The notes: generated by a model not told the origin, from the sequence alone. A stretch of DNA of 6,873 nucleotides from Anaerolineaceae bacterium (GCA_009885445.1 VFKQ01000030.1:1-6873); one strand, 5' to 3'. Shown: positions 1-5,601, counted from the first letter of the stretch. A program made the numbers and translations.

Positions 1-592
1 CTTGTAATTTTTCCGGGTCAACCAATACTTGAAGTTGCCGATCACGACTACCCCAAATCGCCACATTCGCCACGCCGGGCACGCCCAATAAGCGCGGAGC
101 AATCGTCCAACGCGCAAGCACGCCCATATCAATCAGGGAGAGTTTATCCGAGGAAAGTCCGATGATCATGAAGCGGCTTGCTGAAGAAGTGGGCTGAATC
201 ATCGCCGGTGGTTTCGACACGTGTGGAATGCCGACCGCCGCCTGCGCAAGGCGCTCTGAAACCATCTGTCGAGCGCGGTAAAGGTCGGTCCCAGGTTCGA
301 AATAAATAACTACAGAGGACAACCCGGGAACGGACTCGGAGCGAATGACATCCAGCCACGCCACGCCGGCGAGCAGATCCTGCTCCAACGGAACAGTGAT
401 CATCTGCTCCACTTCCTCCGCCGAAAGCCCGAGCGCCTCGACTTGAATCTCCACGAACGGCGGCGAGAATTCGGGCAAAACGTCCACCGGCATGTCGCGT
501 AGTTGGGTGATGCCAGCGAGCATCATCACTCCGGCAATAATGACTACTATATATCGAAATTGCAAACTTGATTTAACAATTGAGCGCATCAT
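1..592 (-). CDS. Heavy-metal efflux RND permease (CzcA/CusA-like), N-terminal part, cut by window edge
   Basis: About 197 residues of an inner-membrane proton-driven RND pump; the remainder (normally about 1000 residues in all) lies beyond the left edge. Residues 12-32 form the first membrane helix. They are followed by the HME-RND signature: DMPVDVLPEFSPP (33-45), GLSAEEVEQMITVPLE (54-69), VIRSESVPGLSSVVIYFEPG (82-101) and a stretch like RQMVSERLAQ. This porter-domain pattern fits metal-exporting (HME) members better than drug-exporting (HAE) ones, but the substrate cannot be read here because the transmembrane metal-relay residues are missing. The start is one of two adjacent ATGs (592-590 or 589-587). 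A good AAGGAG Shine-Dalgarno at 606-601 leaves 8 nt to the first. No membrane-fusion adaptor gene lies upstream on this strand; the nearest upstream gene is the response regulator, which may control it. Confidence 0.9.
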   Translation of the reverse strand, partial: MMRSIVKSSLQFRYIVVIIAGVMMLAGITQLRDMPVDVLPEFSPPFVEIQVEALGLSAEEVEQMITVPLEQDLLAGVAWLDVIRSESVPGLSSVVIYFEPGTDLYRARQMVSERLAQAAVGIPHVSKPPAMIQPTSSASRFMIIGLSSDKLSLIDMGVLARWTIAPRLLGVPGVANVAIWGSRDRQLQVLVDPEKLQ

Positions 593-1159
593 GGTTTGGT
601 CTCCTTGTGAAATTAATTCCGATTTTAGACATAACCTGAAAGGATTCAGCTAAGACAAAAAACGCTGGCCGTCAATATTTCTGATACGGGCGGAAATAAA
701 ATTCTCCGCGAATCATAATCATTACAATATGCAACTTGGAGTCGAGCATAGCCATGCCTTTGCCTACGAATTTTCGCGCAATGCCACACAAGCTGACTAG
801 ACTATGAGTTGATTTACTGGTGAAAATTTATGCAAAACCGCCGTATATCTGCTCCGTAGGGTAAGTAAGGTGAGTAAATAACAGACTCGCTTTACAGAAT
901 TGTTAGGTTATTTTCATGACGTATGCTATTGAAAAAGGTTACGGAATTGCAATGATGACTCCCCGACCGTACAAATATGATGAAAACCAGCCGTAAACTA
1001 CGGTTAGAAGTGCCCGCCAGAGAACATTTTATCTAAATCCCCTAAACAAATACTAAATGGATTCTAAATAGAATCTTAAGGAATACAGGAAGATCGTGCA
1101 ATTTCCTGTTCTAACTATGACCATCTGTTGTGTTTACTGGAAGTAGTATGCGAAAGCCT
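593..1159. other. Gene-poor spacer between response regulator and RND pump
   Basis: About 570 bp, more AT-rich than the flanking coding DNA, with no convincing protein gene on either strand. It holds the RND Shine-Dalgarno, a small palindrome CTGAA-agga-TTCAG at 636-649, a run of 11-bp repeats at 1033-1085 (listed separately), and a weak inverted repeat ACAGGAA/TTCCTGT at 1085-1091 and 1103-1109. The last lies just past the regulator's stop and could be a poor terminator. On the minus strand TAAAAT (1031-1026) follows the 11-bp repeats and might be a -10 box, which would give a long leader for the RND gene. TTGACG near 677-672 resembles a -35 but has no good -10 at the right distance. Confidence 0.6.
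1033..1085. promoter_or_regulatory. 11-bp tandem direct repeats, candidate OmpR/PhoB-type operator
   Basis: CTAAAT-like hexamers begin at 1033 (CTAAAT), 1042 (CTAAAC), 1053 (CTAAAT), 1064 (CTAAAT) and 1075 (CTTAAG). The last four are spaced exactly 11 bp apart, one helical turn; the first is offset by 9 bp. Head-to-tail half-sites at 11-bp spacing are the known binding pattern of OmpR/PhoB winged-helix regulators, and such a regulator is encoded next door. A 16-nt near-palindrome GATTCTA-aa-TAGAATC (1060-1075) overlaps two of the units. On the minus strand the array is followed by TAAAAT (1031-1026), so it could activate transcription toward the RND pump. That pump starts about 440 bp away, which is unusually far. 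The repeats are seen; the binding is inferred. Confidence 0.5.
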
Positions 1160-1882
1160 TCAGGGTTTATATGCAAGTTCCTGGCTTTCAAAGATGTAGC
1201 CCACCCCGTGAACCGTCAGGAGATAATGCGGACTTTTGGTGTTCTCTTCGAGCTTTTTTCGAAGCTGAGAAATGTAAATGTGGACGTACTCCATATTGCC
1301 TCGATATTCCTCTCCCCACACATTTGCCAGAATCTGGTCATAGGTCAATACCTTACCCGCGTTGCGCGCCAGATAAATCAACAGGCGGAATTCGACGCGG
1401 GTCAACTTGATCCGTTTTTCCCTTATCAGTACATTATAGTTTTCAATATCAATGTTCAAGTTCCCATCGTTGTATCTAAAAGTTGCGGTCTTGCCGCTGA
1501 AGCGTTCACCGCGGCGTAAAGCCGCCCTGGCGCGAGCCAGCAGTATCTCTGCCTTAAATGGCTTCGACAGAAAATCATCCGCTCCCGCATTTAATCCCTG
1601 GAGCATCTCCAGTTCCTTGTTTAAGGCCGTTAGCATGATAATTGGAACATCTGAGACCTGTCGAATTCTGCGACAGGTCTCGAAGCCGTCTATCTGCGGC
1701 ATCATCACATCCAGTATGATCAGATCGGGATGGTGGTCCAATAGCTTTTTAATCCCTTCCATGCCCCCATTCGTGGCAATGGTTTGCGCTCCCGCGCGTT
1801 GAAAAATCTGACCGGCCAGGTGGAGCAGGTCAGGGTCGTCGTCTATGATTAAAATTTTTTTACCAACCACTTTTCCTGCCAA
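1160..1882 (-). CDS. OmpR/PhoB-family two-component response regulator
   Basis: A cytoplasmic DNA-binding regulator of about 240 residues, the normal family length. The receiver domain (about 8-120) has the acidic pocket D14-D16, phospho-acceptor D58 in LIILDVMMP, the switch threonine T85 in IIMLTA, and K107 in LSKPF. The C-terminal winged helix (about 130-236) shows LTRVEFRLLIYLARNAGKVL, then VWGEEY, YISQLRKKL and the wing HGVGYIF, most like KdpE-type regulators. All phosphorylation residues are intact. No histidine kinase is in the window. The start is uncertain. TTG at 1882 follows an in-frame stop closely and has no Shine-Dalgarno, only a TATAAA 5 nt upstream (possible leaderless start). 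GTG at 1870 has AGGA four nt upstream. The RND pump downstream on the same strand and the 11-bp repeats between them make that pump the likeliest target. The signal sensed is unknown. Confidence 0.93.
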   Translation of the reverse strand: MAGKVVGKKILIIDDDPDLLHLAGQIFQRAGAQTIATNGGMEGIKKLLDHHPDLIILDVMMPQIDGFETCRRIRQVSDVPIIMLTALNKELEMLQGLNAGADDFLSKPFKAEILLARARAALRRGERFSGKTATFRYNDGNLNIDIENYNVLIREKRIKLTRVEFRLLIYLARNAGKVLTYDQILANVWGEEYRGNMEYVHIYISQLRKKLEENTKSPHYLLTVHGVGYIFESQELAYKP

Positions 1883-2057
1883 TATTATTTATATGCATTA
1901 CCGGCGATACTCTCGATAGCATCCAAATGCAACCAACAGCGGGATAATTGTTTAATATCAATTGTAGTCGTTAGTGCAAAGTTGTTCAAGTCCGCGAATT
2001 GTATCAAGGAAAATGTCACTATCGGAAGTATCGTTGCATCAGGAAAAATGTTACTTA

Positions 2058-2081
2058 CCGATAGGCAGAAGAGCCTGTCGG
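2058..2081 (+). other. Hairpin overlapping a Shine-Dalgarno-like sequence
   Basis: CCGATAGGC (2058-2066), loop AGAAGA, GCCTGTCGG (2073-2081): nine pairs including one G-U wobble. The last two G's of the 3' arm begin a GGAGGAG motif (2080-2086) in front of ATG 2091, so the fold could lower access to that ribosome site. No U-tract follows, so it is not a standard terminator. Confidence 0.35.
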
Positions 2082-2090
2082 AGGAGCCAC

Positions 2091-2174
2091 ATGATGAGCC
2101 TGAAAAGCAAACGCGAATTTTTCCTCATTTATTTGCTTCATTCGCTATTTGCGTTGAAGATTTTTGGACTTTGA
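2091..2174 (+). CDS. Possible 27-residue hydrophobic small protein
   Basis: ATG at 2091 (a second ATG follows at once) has a strong GGAGGAG motif at 2080-2086. The product starts MMSLKSKRE and continues with a hydrophobic stretch FFLIYLLHSLFALKIFGL, enough for one short membrane helix after a positively charged N-terminus. It has no recognised family. Against it: the DNA lies in a repeat-like region (words such as CGCGAATTT and ATTCGCTATTTGCG recur after pyrC), so the reading frame may be accidental. The good ribosome site and membrane-peptide character are the only support. Confidence 0.22.
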   Translation: MMSLKSKREFFLIYLLHSLFALKIFGL

Positions 2175-2234
2175 GAAAGCCATGCATCCCAGGAAACAGA
2201 TATTCACGTGTTTCCGTGTCTACGTGTTTCCCTG

Positions 2235-2263
2235 TTTACCTGTCTCCTTCTTTCCCGTATACT
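2235..2263 (+). promoter_or_regulatory. Sigma-70-type promoter for pyrC, probably giving a leaderless mRNA
   Basis: TTTACC (2235-2240), a 17-nt spacer, then TATACT (2258-2263), close to TTGACA/TATAAT. Only 6 nt separate the -10 box from the ATG at 2270, which places the expected transcription start at or within 1-2 nt of the start codon. There is no Shine-Dalgarno before this ATG, which agrees with leaderless translation. Confidence 0.6.
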
Positions 2264-2269
2264 CCTCCC

Positions 2270-3346
2270 ATGCTCAAACTCCCCGGCCTGATCGACCCTC
2301 ACGTCCACCTGCGCGAACCCGGCGCAACACACAAAGAAGACTTCGACTCCGGCACGTCCGCCGCCCTCGCTGGCGGATTCACCACCGTGCTGGCCATGCC
2401 CAACACCAATCCGCCCATCTTCGACGAGGCGACTTTGAATCTCGCCCTCGACGCCGCAAAACAAAAAGCGCGCTGTGATTATGGTCAGTTCGTCGGCGCA
2501 GGCCCCAACAACGCGGACGGAATCGCCGCCCTCGCCCCGCGCGCCGCCGGACTCAAAATGTACCTCGACTCCACCTTCGGCGAATTGCGCCTCGACAATA
2601 TGATTTTATGGATGCCGCACTTTGCAAACTGGCCCAAGAGCGCGGCGCTCGTCGTCCATGCCGAAAGCCGCACCCTGGCCGCCGCGATTCTATTTGCCGA
2701 AATCTACGACCGTCCGATTCACATCGCGCACGTTTCGCTCAAAGAGGAAATTCTCGTCATCAAAGCCGCGAAAGAGAGAGGCATCAAGGTGACGTGTGAA
2801 GTCGCGCCGCATCATTTGTTTCTGACAGACTCCCCTCTCCCAGCGGGAGAGGGGCCGGGGGTGAGGGCGAAATCTGGCCGTTCAGAAGTCCGTCCGCGCC
2901 TCGCCACACAGGCAGATGTTGACTCCCTCTGGGCCAACCTAAACGTCATAGATTGCTTCGCCACCGACCATGCCCCGCACACGCTCGCAGAAAAAGATTT
3001 CGAAAATCCTCCGCCCGGCTTCCCCGGCCTCGAAACCGCCCTGCCTCTTCTGCTGACCGCCGTTCACGAAAGACGTTTGACCTTAGACGATTTGATTAAA
3101 AAAATGCACACCAACCCCAAACGAATCTTCAACCTCCCCGATCAGCCCGAGACCTGGGTCGAAGTGGACGAAGATGCGACGTACGAGATCCGCGCCGCCG
3201 AGCAATTCACGCGCTGTGGCTGGACCCCCTTCGAGGGCTGGCAGGTGCACGGCCGCGTGCGTAAAGTTGTTTTGCGCGGGCAAGTCGCATTTGAAGATGG
3301 CAAGGTTTTGGCAGAAAAAGGGCTTGGCAGAAACGTCAGAGGCTGA
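2270..3346 (+). CDS. pyrC: Dihydroorotase (short, CAD-like type)
   Basis: Catalyses reversible cyclisation of carbamoyl aspartate to dihydroorotate, step three of pyrimidine synthesis, in the cytoplasm. The 358-residue amidohydrolase has all key sites: H11 and H13 in DPHVHLREPG, the carbamylated lysine K96 in GLKMYL, the substrate-loop T102-F103 in DSTFGEL, H130 (VVHAE), H154 (HIAHVS), and D233 in ATDHAPH. PPPGFPGLETALPLLLTAV (247-265) and HTNPKRIFNLP are strikingly like the dihydroorotase domain of animal CAD. Residues 188-200 (SPLPAGEGPGVRA) are encoded by a GC-rich palindromic repeat. This puts about 20 residues between HHLFL and EVRPRL where CAD, from memory, has about 13. The catalytic residues lie outside this loop, so activity is probably kept. 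ATG 2270 is chosen because family similarity begins there and the promoter fits it; the frame is open further upstream. No other pyrimidine genes are adjacent. Confidence 0.95.
   Translation: MLKLPGLIDPHVHLREPGATHKEDFDSGTSAALAGGFTTVLAMPNTNPPIFDEATLNLALDAAKQKARCDYGQFVGAGPNNADGIAALAPRAAGLKMYLDSTFGELRLDNMILWMPHFANWPKSAALVVHAESRTLAAAILFAEIYDRPIHIAHVSLKEEILVIKAAKERGIKVTCEVAPHHLFLTDSPLPAGEGPGVRAKSGRSEVRPRLATQADVDSLWANLNVIDCFATDHAPHTLAEKDFENPPPGFPGLETALPLLLTAVHERRLTLDDLIKKMHTNPKRIFNLPDQPETWVEVDEDATYEIRAAEQFTRCGWTPFEGWQVHGRVRKVVLRGQVAFEDGKVLAEKGLGRNVRG
2832..2867 (+). repeat. Palindromic repeat inserted in frame inside pyrC
   Basis: CCCCTCTCCC (2832-2841), loop AGC, GGGAGAGGGG (2845-2854) form a perfect 10-bp stem, followed by ccgggggtgaggg to 2867. 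Dispersed repeats with this wording occur in many bacterial genomes, and their translation SPLPAGEGPGVR turns up as an odd loop in unrelated proteins (recalled, not searched). Here it replaces a surface loop of dihydroorotase without breaking the frame. Confidence 0.75.
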
Positions 3347-3445
3347 AATTCAATTTTGTAGGTGGTGGTTACAAAGTAAGTGATGATAATTTTCAAGTCT
3401 TCCACCGAACTGCTTTTTAACGCGAATTTACCCTACAGGCACGAT

Positions 3446-3498
3446 GTCGCAAATTTGTTTTGAGTATTCGCGCCATTCGCGATGAAAGAATTTGCGAC
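3446..3498. repeat. Nested inverted repeat
   Basis: Outer arms GTCGCAAATT (3446-3455) and AATTTGCGAC (3489-3498) match perfectly over 10 bp. Between them TCGCG-ccatt-CGCGA (3468-3482) forms a second, inner 5-bp dyad, and ATTCGCG occurs twice. The sequence after the outer stem is A-rich, not T-rich, so a terminator on the plus strand is unlikely. It may be a dispersed repeat; similar words flank pyrC on its other side (2106-2155). Confidence 0.5.
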
Positions 3499-3532
3499 TT
3501 TAAAAAAACGATGAATCGACGCGCCCGCACCG

Positions 3533-3561
3533 TTGCCCAATCGGCGCAACGGGCGTAAAAT
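3533..3561 (+). promoter_or_regulatory. Sigma-70-type promoter upstream of the corA leader
   Basis: TTGCCC (3533-3538), 17-nt spacer, TAAAAT (3556-3561). Transcription would begin near 3567-3569, giving an mRNA with two small ORFs before corA and about 177 nt of leader in total. The inverted repeat CCGTTGC/GCAACGG sits over the -35 and spacer and could be an operator. Confidence 0.5.
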
Positions 3562-3596
3562 CTACTCATCACGTTACGCACCCTCAAGGAAACGCA

Positions 3597-3692
3597 ATGC
3601 CCGCACAAACCGAAAGCGAATTATCAGACTCCAGCGATAAACAGCCTCCCAGTACATTGGGCAGGCGTCGCACGCTACAACAAAATCGTTAA
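3597..3692 (+). CDS. 31-residue leader ORF in the corA transcript
   Basis: ATG at 3597 is preceded by AAGGA (3586-3590) with 6-nt spacing, a good ribosome site, and lies about 30 nt after the predicted transcription start. The peptide is polar and has no membrane segment. It is Ser/Asp/Glu-rich at first (ESELSDSSDK) and ends basic (GRRRTLQQNR). No family is recognised. Its stop at 3692 is 14 nt before the next small ORF, so it may act as a leader peptide whose translation affects the downstream hairpins rather than as a functional protein. It could also be chance. Confidence 0.35.
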   Translation: MPAQTESELSDSSDKQPPSTLGRRRTLQQNR

Positions 3693-3696
3693 CCAC

Positions 3697-3740
3697 GCAG
3701 GAAGCCATGCGCCTCCTGCGCTCAGAATTTTGCAGGAGGC
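3697..3740 (+). promoter_or_regulatory. Two mutually exclusive hairpins hiding Shine-Dalgarno sites in the corA leader
   Basis: The segment GCCTCCTGC (3711-3719) is fully complementary to GCAGGAGGC (3732-3740), which contains the corA Shine-Dalgarno AGGAGG (3734-3739); the loop is 12 nt. The same segment can instead pair upstream with GCAGGAAGC (3697-3705), which holds the Shine-Dalgarno of the 13-codon ORF, with one mismatch and a 5-nt loop containing that ORF's ATG. Only one pairing can exist at a time. In the downstream fold corA is shut off unless a ribosome on the small ORF opens the stem. The complementarity is plain in the sequence; the switching is inferred. Confidence 0.5.
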
Positions 3741-3748
3741 CGTCATGA
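3707..3748 (+). CDS. 13-residue upstream ORF overlapping the corA start
   Basis: ATG 3707 follows AGGAAG (3699-3704). The peptide is MRLLRSEFCRRPS, and its TGA overlaps the corA ATG as ATGA (3745-3748). The ORF runs through both arms of the hairpin that covers the corA ribosome site, so its translation would melt that stem and couple initiation to corA. Salmonella corA is known to have a translated leader ORF (corL) that controls its expression; this is an analogy of layout only, with no sequence similarity claimed. Confidence 0.4.
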   Translation: MRLLRSEFCRRPS

Positions 3749-4683
3749 TCAACACTTACAAGACCAGCGAGCAGGGGCTTATTCAACTCGAAAAAGCCGT
3801 CACCGGCACATGGATCAACGTGGTGGACCCCACCGCCGAAGAGATTCAGTTCCTCACCGACGAAATCGAAATCCATCCCGACCTGATTAACTATTCGCTC
3901 GACAGCGATGAAATGCCGCGCATCGAACGCGACGAAGATGAAGGCTACACCTTCATCCTTTTGCGCATCCCACTCTTTCAGGGTGAAAATGTAGACGTGC
4001 CCTACATCACCATCCCGCTCGGTATCATCATCGTAGACGGAGTCATCGTCACCGTCTGCCGCCACGAAACCGACATTCTGCGTCCACTGCTCAACGGAAA
4101 ATATCGCGGCCTCAAAACTGGCAAGCGCTACCGCTTCGTGCTCTACGTCTTCCTCGAAGCCGCCGCGCGCTACCTCGCCCACCTGCGCGACATCAACAAA
4201 ACCACCGAAGCGCTCGAAGACCAACTGCAAAAATCCACGCGCAACCGCGAAGTGCTCGAACTCGTCAAATACCAAAAATCCCTCACCTACTTCGCCACCG
4301 CGTTGCGCTCGAACGAAGTGATGATGGAACGCGTCCAGCGCATGAAACTCTTCAACCAATACACCGAGGATGCCGACCTGCTCGAAGACGTGCTCACCGA
4401 AAATCAGCAAGCCATTCAAATGACCAGCATCGCCACCGAAATTCTCTCGAGCATGATGGACGCTTTCGCCTCCATCATCTCGAACAACCTCAACGGCGTG
4501 CTCAAAGCCCTCGCCGCCCTCACCATCATCGTCAGCCTGCCGGGCACGGTCGCATCCTTCTTCGGCATGAACGTTGAACTACCCGGCGCGGGCCATCCGC
4601 TCGCGTTCACCTCCGTGTTCGGCATCGCCATCGCGCTCACCGCCCTGGTCACTTTCATCTTTTACAAACGCGATTGGTTTTAA
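3745..4683 (+). CDS. corA: CorA-family magnesium/divalent cation transport protein
   Basis: A 312-residue channel subunit, normal for the family, which forms membrane pentamers passing Mg2+ (or Co2+, Ni2+). The N-terminal cytoplasmic domain begins WINVVDPTAEEI (23-34). A long helical, charged stalk (about 140-250, including LEDQLQKS and QRMKLFNQYTEDADLLEDVL) leads to membrane helix 1 (about 253-273). The signature G274-M275-N276 (SFFGMN) follows, then helix 2 (about 288-307) and a basic C-terminus YKRDWF. All family marks are intact; ion preference cannot be told. ATG 3745 is chosen over the in-frame TTG at 3730 because AGGAGG (3734-3739) lies 5 nt before it. That site is inside a 9-bp hairpin and a 13-codon ORF overlaps the start, so translational control is likely. 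The stop overlaps the next gene's ATG by one base (TAATG). Confidence 0.95.
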   Translation: MINTYKTSEQGLIQLEKAVTGTWINVVDPTAEEIQFLTDEIEIHPDLINYSLDSDEMPRIERDEDEGYTFILLRIPLFQGENVDVPYITIPLGIIIVDGVIVTVCRHETDILRPLLNGKYRGLKTGKRYRFVLYVFLEAAARYLAHLRDINKTTEALEDQLQKSTRNREVLELVKYQKSLTYFATALRSNEVMMERVQRMKLFNQYTEDADLLEDVLTENQQAIQMTSIATEILSSMMDAFASIISNNLNGVLKALAALTIIVSLPGTVASFFGMNVELPGAGHPLAFTSVFGIAIALTALVTFIFYKRDWF

Positions 4684-5549
4684 TGCAAGCCGAACTTTTA
4701 TTCAACGCGCAAGCCAGCCTCGGCGAAGGCCCCGCATGGGATGAAAAGACTCAAACGCTATATTGGGTAGACATCCTCAACAAACGCATTCACACCTGGA
4801 AAAATAATCGCGACGACTTTTTCCAACTGGACGACTTCGTCGGCTGTGTGGCCCCTCGCCGCGACGGAGGTTTTGTCGCCGCCCTGCGCGCCTCTGTCCA
4901 AACTTTTAGCGGGTCGGGCAAACGAGAGACTCTGCTCGCCACTTTCAGCGACGAACCCAAATCGAATCGCCTCAACGATGGCAAATGCGATCCCGCCGGA
5001 CGCTTCCTCGTCGGCTCGATGGACATGCAAATGAAGCAAGCCAGCGGCAATCTCTATTCTCTAATCTCCAATTCTCCTCCGCGAAAACTTCTCGGGGACA
5101 TCCGCATCTCCAACGGCCTCGCCTGGAGCACAGACTATAAAATTTTTTACTACATAGACACGCCCACCCGCCAGGTGCGCGCATTTGACTATGACCTCGA
5201 CAGCGGCGACATCGCGAATCCGCGCATTGTCATCGCGCTGCCTGAGTCAATGGGCTGGCCCGACGGCATGACCAGCGACATGCAAGGCCGGCTGTGGATT
5301 GCGCTATGGGGTGGGAGCGGCGTCGGTTGCTGGAACCCGCTGACAGGGCGGCTCGAGGCGCGCGTGGATGTGCCAGCGTTGCAAACGTCGTCTTGTGTGT
5401 TCGGCGGCGCGGAGCGAAATATCCTGTACGTCACCTCGGCCCGCGTGGATATGGACGCGGCGGCGCTGGCGCTGAGTCCGCTTTCGGGCGGGGTGTTTGC
5501 GGTTGAAACAAAAACGCAGGGCATGCCCACATTTGAATTTGCAGGATAA
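4683..5549 (+). CDS. SMP-30/gluconolactonase-family sugar lactone hydrolase
   Basis: A 288-residue six-bladed beta-propeller metalloenzyme; relatives hydrolyse gluconolactone or other sugar lactones and are usually cytoplasmic. Family motifs are in order: LGEGPAW with metal ligand E15, RLNDGKCDPAGRFLVGSM (96-113) with substrate-contact residues R96 and N98, ISNGLAWS with metal ligand N144, and WPDGMTSDMQGRLWIALWGG (192-211) with metal ligand D194. The metal triad is therefore complete. No signal peptide. ATG 4683 shares its A with the corA stop (TAATG) and has no Shine-Dalgarno, so translation is probably coupled to corA; an in-frame TTG at 4674 is less likely. The natural lactone cannot be told, and no sugar-acid catabolic genes are nearby. 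Annotation as regucalcin-like protein would be equivalent. Confidence 0.9.
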   Translation: MQAELLFNAQASLGEGPAWDEKTQTLYWVDILNKRIHTWKNNRDDFFQLDDFVGCVAPRRDGGFVAALRASVQTFSGSGKRETLLATFSDEPKSNRLNDGKCDPAGRFLVGSMDMQMKQASGNLYSLISNSPPRKLLGDIRISNGLAWSTDYKIFYYIDTPTRQVRAFDYDLDSGDIANPRIVIALPESMGWPDGMTSDMQGRLWIALWGGSGVGCWNPLTGRLEARVDVPALQTSSCVFGGAERNILYVTSARVDMDAAALALSPLSGGVFAVETKTQGMPTFEFAG

Positions 5550-5559
5550 AAGCAAAATG

Positions 5560-5597
5560 CTCCGAGCGCCGCCGAGGACGGCGGCTTGAGCGCGGAG
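5560..5597. repeat. GC-rich palindromic repeat, copy 1 (contains a 25-nt unit repeated exactly at 6842-6866)
   Basis: Core stem GCCGCCG-agga-CGGCGGC (5568-5585), flanked by a second imperfect stem CTCCGAGC/GCGCGGAG (5560-5567 and 5590-5597, one mismatch). Bases 5567-5591 recur exactly at 6842-6866. It lies between the lactonase stop and the acyltransferase promoter. No T-run follows, so it is better seen as a dispersed REP-like palindrome than as a terminator, though it may still slow or end transcription. Confidence 0.8.
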
Positions 5598-5601
5598 ATG
5601 C

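Larger units (their letters stand above)
1883..2269. other. Spacer between divergent response regulator and pyrC
   Basis: About 390 bp separating the minus-strand regulator from plus-strand pyrC, so it should hold both promoters. The pyrC frame stays open back to about 1982, but the extra 96 codons look nothing like a dihydroorotase and are cysteine/proline-rich in places, so they are not taken as coding. Contents: AATTG/CAATT dyad near 1955-1972, a hairpin at 2058-2081, a possible 27-residue small ORF at 2091-2174, two copies of ACGTGTTTCC (2206 and 2222, 16 bp apart) in a run of similar TGTTT/CTGT words, and the pyrC promoter. Confidence 0.55.
3347..3596. other. Spacer between pyrC and the corA transcription unit
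   Basis: Non-coding as far as can be seen. It has a small TTTGTA/TACAAA inverted repeat (3355-3375) just after the pyrC stop, too weak to call a terminator, a nested inverted repeat at 3446-3498, and the inverted repeat CCGTTGC/GCAACGG at 3530-3536 and 3546-3552, which overlaps the promoter in front of corA. No convincing rho-independent terminator for pyrC was found. Confidence 0.55.

Noticed and set aside
672..755. 27-codon minus-strand frame before the RND gene
   Set aside because: Weak ribosome site and no family; only its position in a possible long leader made it worth noting.
916..996. 26-codon plus-strand frame (MTYAIEKGYGIAMM...)
   Set aside because: No real Shine-Dalgarno, no recognised family, and short enough to be chance; it could be a gene remnant but nothing supports that.
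1982..2269. Open frame extending pyrC upstream by 96 codons
   Set aside because: The starting codon would be TTG, the peptide shows no relation to dihydroorotases, and family similarity plus a well-placed promoter begin at 2270.
3730..3744. In-frame TTG start for CorA five codons upstream
   Set aside because: ATG 3745 has AGGAGG at 5-nt spacing, whereas TTG 3730 would place the ribosome site inside the coding sequence.
3574..4419. 281-codon open frame on the minus strand opposite corA
   Set aside because: It is the antisense shadow of corA; its Phe/Val/Asp/Glu/His-rich composition is typical of reverse readings of GC-biased codons, and CorA has full motif support.
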